Part shown: in pieces, positions 57,263 to 64,000 of the stretch
Position numbering within the stretch: position 1 is the stretch's first letter
How the letters are laid out: every line of letters begins with the position of its first letter
Assembly (NCBI RefSeq): GCF_021134715.1
Contig: NC_060022.1
Span: 1,493,001 to 1,557,000 of the forward strand
Direction: 5' to 3'
Length of the DNA stretch: 64,000 nucleotides
Source: Daphnia pulex
Lineage: Eukaryota; Arthropoda; Branchiopoda; Diplostraca; Daphniidae
Made by a program: the position numbers and the translations under genes
The notes under the pieces: generated by a model
Database searches by the model: none
What the model saw: the letters and a program-made list of their open reading frames with translations, nothing else
Told to the model about the DNA's origin: nothing

Positions 57263-58630
57263 TTAATTACTCATGCTTGGAGGTAGATCGGATAAGAAAT
57301 CAGGACCCATGCATGCACGTTCACAGGACTTCACTGAGCCGAAGTTGTTGCTGTTCCCATCGCAGCCGCTGAAATTGAATGGTCGACAAACTCCAGTTGT
57401 AGCATCGTAATAAAAGCTTGGAATGGACGAACGGCAGTTCCCGATCAGTTTCGGTTGCAAGCACCGATATGTCTGAAGCCCTTGACTAATCACCTTCTCT
57501 AATTCTGCACATCACCAGCAGAAAAGATTATCGTGAACGAGCGGAAACTGTTATTGGGTAAGAGAATCTTTAGTATTCCTATATGCTATCCTACCTTTTT
57601 GATTGCACTTTGCCAGGCAAGCGTGTTGATTCCTGAAAACATTCTCGGTAGCTTGACATCCGCCATAAACGAACTTCTCGCAAACTTCTGTCGTGGAATT
57701 GTAAGTCCATCGATAAAAGACTCCGGAGCAAGAGAGAGTGCCCTTCAACGGAGGCAACAAGCAAATGTCGTCGCTAATAATTTCAACATTGTCTCCGTCA
57801 GCAGTAACATTTGTCTCTGTAACTGTTTACAATGCCAGGATATTATTAGTTCAAAATAAGGCAGGTAAAAATGTTTTTCTAATAAATATTATTTCAATAA
57901 CAATTTTCTAACCTGTTTCAGTTGTGATTGTAGGCGGTGTAACGGGTCCCTGCAGGCCATTGCACGTAAGGTCGCATTCAGATTCAGATTCGAAATTGTT
58001 TCTGTTGCCATGGCAACCGGTGTAATTGAAAGTTAGGCACTTTCCAGTTTGCGTATCGAAAAAGAAGCGCGTGTTTTCACCAACGACATCGACCGAGCTT
58101 TTATCTAATTTAAGACAAGGACTGCCTTCGGACTTTGACTGCATGCATGGCATAGAGGTATCCCTTCCATTGATTAACTTCTGAAGTCCTGTGAACAAAA
58201 GTTAACTCAATTTCTGAATATTTAACAGGGGGTCATGTTCATCCTGCCTTGTTTGTTGCACGTAGCGAGACAAGCAAATTCATTTTTGAATAAATTCTCT
58301 GTGCCCCAGCAGCCCTGCCAAAAGATCTTCCTGCAGGCGTTGGCAGTCGTGTCGTAAGTCCAACGTGGAATCACTCCACTGCACTCCGGGGCATCCGAAG
58401 GACGATTGATGGACGGAAGGGAGCAAATGTCGACAACTTTGGTCTCGTTTGCTACCGTGTAATTCTCCACGACAGGAGACTCAGTTGGGCCTGTGTTTTA
58501 ATATGTAACGAATTGATTTTCTCAACTTGTGAAAACTGAAAATCGACGTATAAAACTTACGTGGGATGGCCCACACGATCGACGTTGCAGAACACAAAAG
58601 AATAACAAATTTTTTCGACTGTCCCAGCAT
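57263..58630 (-). CDS. Secreted four-domain Kunitz-type protease inhibitor
   Basis: Five exons: 58630-58561, 58490-58248, 58188-57913, 57822-57595, 57498-57263 (1053 nt, 350 aa). Signal peptide MLGQSKKFVILLCSATSIVW. Exons 2-5 each carry one Kunitz/BPTI domain with six cysteines: domain 1 CSLPSINRPSDAPEC to FACLATC; domain 2 CMQSKSEGSPC to ECDLTC; domain 3 CLLPPLKGTLSC to HACLAKC; domain 4 CLQPKLIGNC to SCERACM. The residue after the second Cys (P1) is Ser, Leu, Ser and Arg, so only domain 4 looks trypsin-directed. Domains 1/3 and 2/4 resemble each other, suggesting duplication of a two-domain unit. Exon 2 ends CAAG before GC, a GC donor. N-glycosylation sites occur in the linkers. Confidence 0.92.
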
Positions 58631-58747
58631 GACGGTTCACTTAAATTCACAGGCCCAGAAGAAAGCAAATGAAAAATGAAAGAACACAAGGATCTGTATA
58701 AGCTCGCGAAATCCGGGAACGACTGCCGACTTCCATCCGTCTCTGCT

Positions 58748-58756
58748 CTTTATATA
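58748..58756 (-). promoter_or_regulatory. TATA box of the Kunitz gene
   Basis: Minus strand reads TATATAAAG, about 120 bp before the ATG at 58630. Confidence 0.6.
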
Positions 58757-61123
58757 CTTGCCATAGGTAAGACTCGTCAAGCGAGTCCCATTCCTTGGCG
58801 AAATATCAGCCACATTTGTCTTGAAGTTGGGTTGATCGTTTGAGAAGGTCTGTGCACTGATGAGGAACTTTTTACTTGCTAGACTTTCTCTGGGATCGCA
58901 CGAATAACCTTAAGGCGTCCAATGGTCGCAATCAATCACGGAGAAACAAGTTTTTGCACTCTGTATTATTAGTCTATCTAAAATATTAGTAGGCTATGTA
59001 TAGCTGTATTTGTAATATTATGCTTGATACTTGGGGGCCTTGATTTTAATTTCCTGGATTTGTGCGAGCAACTTTACCATCTAATTTATTCCATCTGTCG
59101 TTTTTTTTTCCTTTTTTTTTAAATTGTTAGTTGACCTAGCTCGTGGCAATTTTGCTGCAAAAACAAAATCTTTATTTGGAAAGGAGAGCTTTGCACCCCG
59201 GGTAACGAAAATTGAAAAATGGAAATCTCAATAGAACTTAGTCCATATTTGGATATGAATTTTACATTGGATTCGACTCACTTCCTTTAACGTAACAGAA
59301 TGATGATGAATGTATTAGCTTTTTCAACATGTACTGCGATAAATAAAAAGAAACGCCTGAAAATATGAGCAAGGGCGGCCTTCAATCGAGACCTTGAATT
59401 ACCCGAAGGGTTTCTGAACGATCAAGTTACCTAAACAGGTAGCAGCATTTCGAAATTCAATTTTAAGCTTGGAAAAGCGGTGTATAGATTGTCTTATTCT
59501 TCGACAATGTTTTTCATGGAGTTTTTATTTATTGTTTATTACTTATTCTATGTTTATCTTTTGTGTCACAGATTTACTCAAATCAGTTGAACTGTGCAGC
59601 GACGTATACGTCCTAATCCTATGCTATTTTGATTTTTTTACCTTGCATAACGCAGGAACTGATTAATGCAAATTTGTTGATTCATAAAAGTAACGCTAGA
59701 TGTCAGGTTTCCTATCGTGCAACCTTGCCCATTCCTCCTCTAAAATATTCAAAATGGCGGCTACCATTCGGCAGGCAGGCTGTATGGCTGTTTGACGTAT
59801 GTTTGACATAAGTCAAAAACTTGGTTAACATTTGATGCTGTGATAGTGTGATTATTTTCAATTTCCCGTGTTTCAGAAATACTCCAGTGATGTACCGGTG
59901 TTTAACATCTCTCAAGACACATTTTGACTCATCATCGTCATGAATTTGGTTGTCGAGTAGTAACTTTTTGGGTATAGGCTACCTTTTCCAGAATTGCTTC
60001 ACTTATTGATTGCCATGGGAAATTTCCTCAAAATCACTGGAATGCATGGAATAAGTATTTTCTTTCTTTTATTATTTGCCTTCTATTTCATTCACTTCCT
60101 ATAGATTGTGTGATTGGTATTCAAATCTAAGGATTATTATTATACCTGGTGTTTTGGGGTTCTGGACCAAGACATCCTTGAAACTCTTAGCTGTACATAA
60201 GGATGAAAAACAACTTGAAAATTTCACTTGTTGTAGTTGCCAACTTTATAGTGATTGTTCCACAAGGAATTGAAAATTTGTTTTGACAGCAAACCCATTC
60301 CTTATCTTTTATCTCGCTGAACTTCTTCCATTGCAGTCTAAAATGTATTTAAAGTATTGATCTCCACTTATGTCTATCTAATGTTTAAGATACACTTTTG
60401 AGTGTATACTGATAATTGTTTATTCTTTTAGATCATAGACGTCAAGCACATTGATGACACAAATTATAAACAAGCTAACTTATTTTTCTTTTTTATTTAC
60501 AGGTTCTAAACTCCAGTTTCTAAATTTGCATGGCAGACTTTATGACAAGTCATGTCGTTTCAAGAAAGTCAACAAGGTCCCTTGTTTACTAACCTGTTAG
60601 CTGCTACCCTTGAATCTCCCTTTTTACTTTCTAAAGAGGGCCATTTTAACTTGAAGTATTGCTTATTCTGTCGCTACAATCTTGTTTGAATATTATTGCC
60701 ATCCAAATAAATGTTCATATTCTCCTTACAGAGTAATCCTGCGCTACTAATCATGGACCTCATCCATTGGTGAAAACCGACGAAGGAATGCTGTAATTCA
60801 AGACTGATAAATTGTGTAGTTAGATTTAATTACAAGTGCATATCTGGGCTCCCTTCTTTTCTGTGGCCCCGTTTCCCTAACTAACCACTAACCAACGCCC
60901 GCCGGTGGTCACTCACCCGCTGTGAAACCAGGAGGAGGGGAGGGCTCTGGTCGAACGGGGACTTGGAAGGCGCATGATCCGATGAAAACTTTTGGAGGGT
61001 CATGAGTCTAACCCGGAAGCCTAGTATGACTACATCTCCCCAGTAAAACTTGCCTCGTACTTCTCTCTTCTTCTCGGTCCAGATAAATATCTCTGGGGGC
61101 CGTAGACATATCCTATAACAGCA
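58757..61123. other. Intergenic region, nothing firmly supported
   Basis: 2.4 kb, AT-rich. A GC-richer start-like spot at 59751 (AAAATGGCGGCTACCATTCGG on the plus strand) has only a 13-codon frame. Several short plus-strand frames (59469-59666, 60076-60273) look non-coding. A GC-rich block at 60880-61030 resembles neither flank and may be a repeat fragment. Confidence 0.4.
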
Positions 61124-61558
61124 TGTGCGAGTTAAACAAAGCAACCCACTACCCAATGAAACAAAAAGCCATGGTTTATTATTTGCGCAAATCTCCGTCA
61201 GTCAAATTACAAATTTTTCTAATTCAACAACTCGCGTAGAATTTTGCATCTATTCTATTAGTGCAAATCGCGATTCCATGTGTTTGGGAGTTAAGAAAAT
61301 GGTTGTTTAAAAAACAAACAATGGGGTGTTCTGAGTAGCCAAAAAAACTCACCATTGTTTGTTTTTTAAACAACCATTTTCTTAACTACCAAACACATGG
61401 AATCGCGATTTGCACTAATAGACTAGATGCAAAATTCGACAGAAGTTGATGAGTTTGAAAAACTTGTAACTTGACTGACGCAGATTTCCGCAAAACTAAA
61501 CCATCGCCTTTTGTCTCATTGCCGCAGCGGTGGTGGCGGGTTGCGTTTAACTCGTACA
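61124..61558. repeat. Long inverted repeat (foldback element, MITE-like)
   Basis: Two arms of about 200 bp (61124-61322 and 61350-61558) are reverse complements around a ~27-bp loop. The inner ~80 bp of each arm is nearly perfect (for example CACATGGAATCGCGATTTGC against its complement); the outer parts are diverged but alignable (TGTGCGAGTTAAAC against TGTACGAGTTAAAC). It has no coding capacity. I found no clear target-site duplication, so the ends are approximate. A non-autonomous DNA transposon or foldback element is the simplest reading. Confidence 0.8.
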
Positions 61559-61639
61559 GAAGAAAAACGTCTTGAACCGGACGCTCTGTTTATTGAATTT
61601 TTTTAACATTTTAAAAAGAAAATAAAACAAATTGGTTCA

Positions 61640-63340
61640 TAAAACATATTTATTTTTATTTATTACAAATATTGCATGGTTAAGGTTTAACATTGGTTTA
61701 TAGGGTTAAGGGTATGTATTTGAGGGTTGGTAGGTGTATGTTTTCGGGGTTTGAAGGATTGGAAGGTATATGTTTGTGGGGTTTGGAGATTAATTGGTAG
61801 GGCTACGTTTGTAGGGTTATAGATTAACTGAATTTTTATCCAAGCTTGAAATATCCTCCCCCTCTCCAATATTCTCCACTTTCCTTTCCCAACCCCGAAA
61901 ACATGTTTATTATTTGTTGACATAAACATCCCATATTTGTTTTCGTTGCTTCTGAACTTATAAACGGTAAACTGCATAGTCACGATGACAATTTAAGAAA
62001 ATAATGATGCAATTTCGGTAACAGGAAACCAGCACCAAGGAACGGCTAATTGAATTTGATGTAGAAAGATCTTTCACCAGCATAGGCTGCAACAACGTGC
62101 CACATCGGACTGCAACTACGCGAACATAAACGCGAAACCTATAACCGTAATGAAATGAATTAATCTTCAGCATCATTGGAAATGCTGTCAATGAAAAGGC
62201 AAATAAATATAACTTCATGTTATTTACAAGAGTTAACACAAATCATTAGCTTCCCATTAAGAAAATTGTACATGTTAAATTCAAAATGCTGACTGAAAAA
62301 ATCCATGTGTGAATTAGACTGGAGCGAAGAAGAAGGTAAAGCTAAGACTTCAACTCATAGCTGTTAATCCTACTTGTAAAAATTAATTACTATCAAGGAA
62401 TTAAGTCTGATGTGAATCTCACAAAAATGACAAATAAATATATAGCTTAACTACACATCCTCTCAGAACTATTCTTAGAACTGTTACAAAATGAAAATAA
62501 TGTACAGTTGACAAGCTTTACCAATGAGAAATACAATTAAAAAATGTATGAAAATAATTACTTCAATAGTTCTTAAGTGTTTCTTCAAGGGACTGAGCAC
62601 ACAGCAGTACAGGAAGCAAGAGAAAAACCTTTACCTGCCGCTTATGTCAAATCCATGTGAACATTGGTCAGCAACAAAGAAGCTCAGACTTCACCAGGCT
62701 GTTAATCCTATTAGGAAAAATTAATTACCAACAGAAAACAGTAAGTGACAGCATAGTTACAGAAGATAAGTTTATAGAATCCTTCAGAATTACTTTTTAA
62801 AGGAATTAGTTGGCAAGTTTTTCCTTTTAAACTAGACTGAAAATTCTACAACAGATGAGCAAAGAACTAGTCATCAATTAACAATATCGGTAGCATTCAA
62901 GTTAGAAAGCTGATCAACATAAATACCTTAATTGTTCTGAAGTGTGACATTCATTCTGTTGAGTGTTTTTGTATTATATGAAACATACAGCTGGTACAGG
63001 TTACAAGAAAAGCACCCATCACCAGCTGGCTGTAACAAACCCATCTGCACATAGCACATTGGACCGACACAAAGAAGCTCAGAATTCACCAGCCTGTTCT
63101 AAGAAATATATGAAAAAAACAATTTAATGAGTCAAATACTCATCACAACCGTCAACTGCAAAATTACCTCATGTGCGAGTGACAATTTGTCAGGGTCCAG
63201 CTATTAATATGCATTACTTGACATTGAACATATCACGAAAGGGGATGGCAGCAAATTAGCAGTTTAGCACCAACTTACATCAAACTCCACATCAACAGTG
63301 AGGGCTAAATTCTTAATCTTTGCGTTGTCATATCCAACTG
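61640..63340 (-). ncRNA. Putative spliced, mainly non-coding transcript with repeated short exons (host-gene-like)
   Basis: On the minus strand a series of short segments is bounded by good splice signals: 63337-63279, 63200-63168, 63093-63023, 62698-62635, one starting at 62360, and 62138-62078. Several are copies of one another: GGTGAATTCTGAGCTTCTTT (63.09 kb), GGTGAAGTCTGAGCTTCTTT (62.70 kb) and GTTGAAGTCTTAGCTT (62.36 kb), each after a GATTAACAG- or GAACAG-type acceptor. The first two exons are open (LALTVDVEFD, then LDPDKLSLAHE) but a stop follows within five codons of exon three. Short repeated exons, an early stop and introns of 130-330 bp recall snoRNA host genes. I did not prove any snoRNA. 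Poly(A) signals cluster near 61650-61665. Strand and limits are inferred from splice sites. Confidence 0.4.
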
Positions 63341-64000
63341 CCAAAGTCAATAAAATTTCATTAGATATGGATTTGGAAAGAGATGAAAATTTTTCCTCTT
63401 AACTGAAGCTTTAGAACTTTAATATATTGGATTATTGAACCCTCTTCAGGATAGTCCTGGGTATTTCCAGACTATTTCAAACATTTAGAACCTTGCCTGC
63501 TTTGTTTCAAGTTTCAACCACGTTGTTGAAGGACGGGAGGATCCTACGATTGAGCAATCGATATTTTTAGCAGACTAAAATACAAGTTTCAGCGCCATCT
63601 ATGATTCACATTTACAACTACTAATAGGAAGAACAATAGTCTTCGTTACGCAAGACCGCCACCATTTTATTTCGAGCAATGATTGAAAGCCATAGCCTAC
63701 TTCACCTCAAGTAGATTATCGGCAGAGCTTATATTGTGATGGCAGCGCGTCTATGCTATATAAATGTGAAAAGAAAAGTAACAATGAAGAATACGTGTGC
63801 AGTATGCGTTTATCACTTGTGTAATAATATAAAAATAAACAATTTTATGCATTTCAACATCCATGATAAAAGAAGGCCAGGAAAACTTTAATTTTTAATT
63901 GAAGCTCTTGATCGAGGAAAAATTTTCCTCGAAATACTCATAAGCGACCAGAGAAGAATGTAATACTTCACCAACTTGTCAACTTTCAAATGTAATGGGA
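63341..64000. other. Right end, probable upstream part of the host-like transcript
   Basis: No protein gene is supported. The sequence CAGCGCCATCTATGATTC at 63590-63607 matches a CTCF-like or initiator-type motif seen at 5838-5853 in reverse. It may contain the first exon and promoter of the minus-strand transcript. Confidence 0.3.

Noticed and set aside
59469-60273. Plus-strand hydrophobic frames of 60-65 codons
   Set aside because: AT-rich composition makes such Phe/Leu/Ile-rich frames expected by chance; no exon structure seen.
1-64000. CRISPR arrays, operons, tRNA and rRNA genes
   Set aside because: None seen. The sequence is eukaryotic nuclear DNA with spliced genes; no regular spacer-repeat pattern and no cloverleaf with matching A and B boxes was found by eye.

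Overview
The window looks like genomic DNA of a cladoceran crustacean of the Daphnia type. The signs are compact multi-exon genes with introns mostly of 60-120 bp, tandem divergent ionotropic-receptor (IR) genes, a fused trehalose-6-phosphate synthase/phosphatase, chitin-binding and Kunitz proteins, and a BEL/Pao LTR retrotransposon. Genus is inference. Exon chains were built by eye from splice signals, and for most genes the summed exon lengths divide by three.

Left end (1-4.3 kb): two IR-type glutamate-receptor-like genes on the minus strand, the first cut by the window edge. 6.0-20.1 kb: minus-strand housekeeping or physiological genes, namely a secreted chitin-binding protein, the bifunctional TPS/TPP enzyme, and PACS (12 exons, 1146 aa). 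22.8-29.8 kb: a tight block with a 31-aa hydrophobic small ORF, a probable Ly6-like secreted protein, LSM10, a probable BLOC1S3, a Schlafen/AlbA_2-domain protein and STIMATE/TMEM110, in alternating convergent and divergent pairs.

30.7-58.7 kb is an accessory, duplication-rich region. It holds two near-identical genes for a secreted protein made almost wholly of D/E-R-R repeats (14.75 kb apart), four plus-strand IR genes, two related small genes of unknown function, a very young and whole-looking BEL/Pao element (identical 290-bp LTRs, 5-bp target-site duplication) inserted beside one of those small genes, and a four-Kunitz-domain secreted inhibitor. 58.7-64 kb has no clear protein gene. It contains a ~435-bp foldback (inverted-repeat) element and a minus-strand array of short repeated exon-like segments that looks like a spliced, mainly non-coding host transcript.

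The most novel signals are the duplicated Arg/Asp/Glu repeat proteins, the repeated-exon transcript near the right end, and the tiny 31-aa gene. The IR cluster with its duplicated neighbours looks like a fast-evolving chemosensory or accessory locus.
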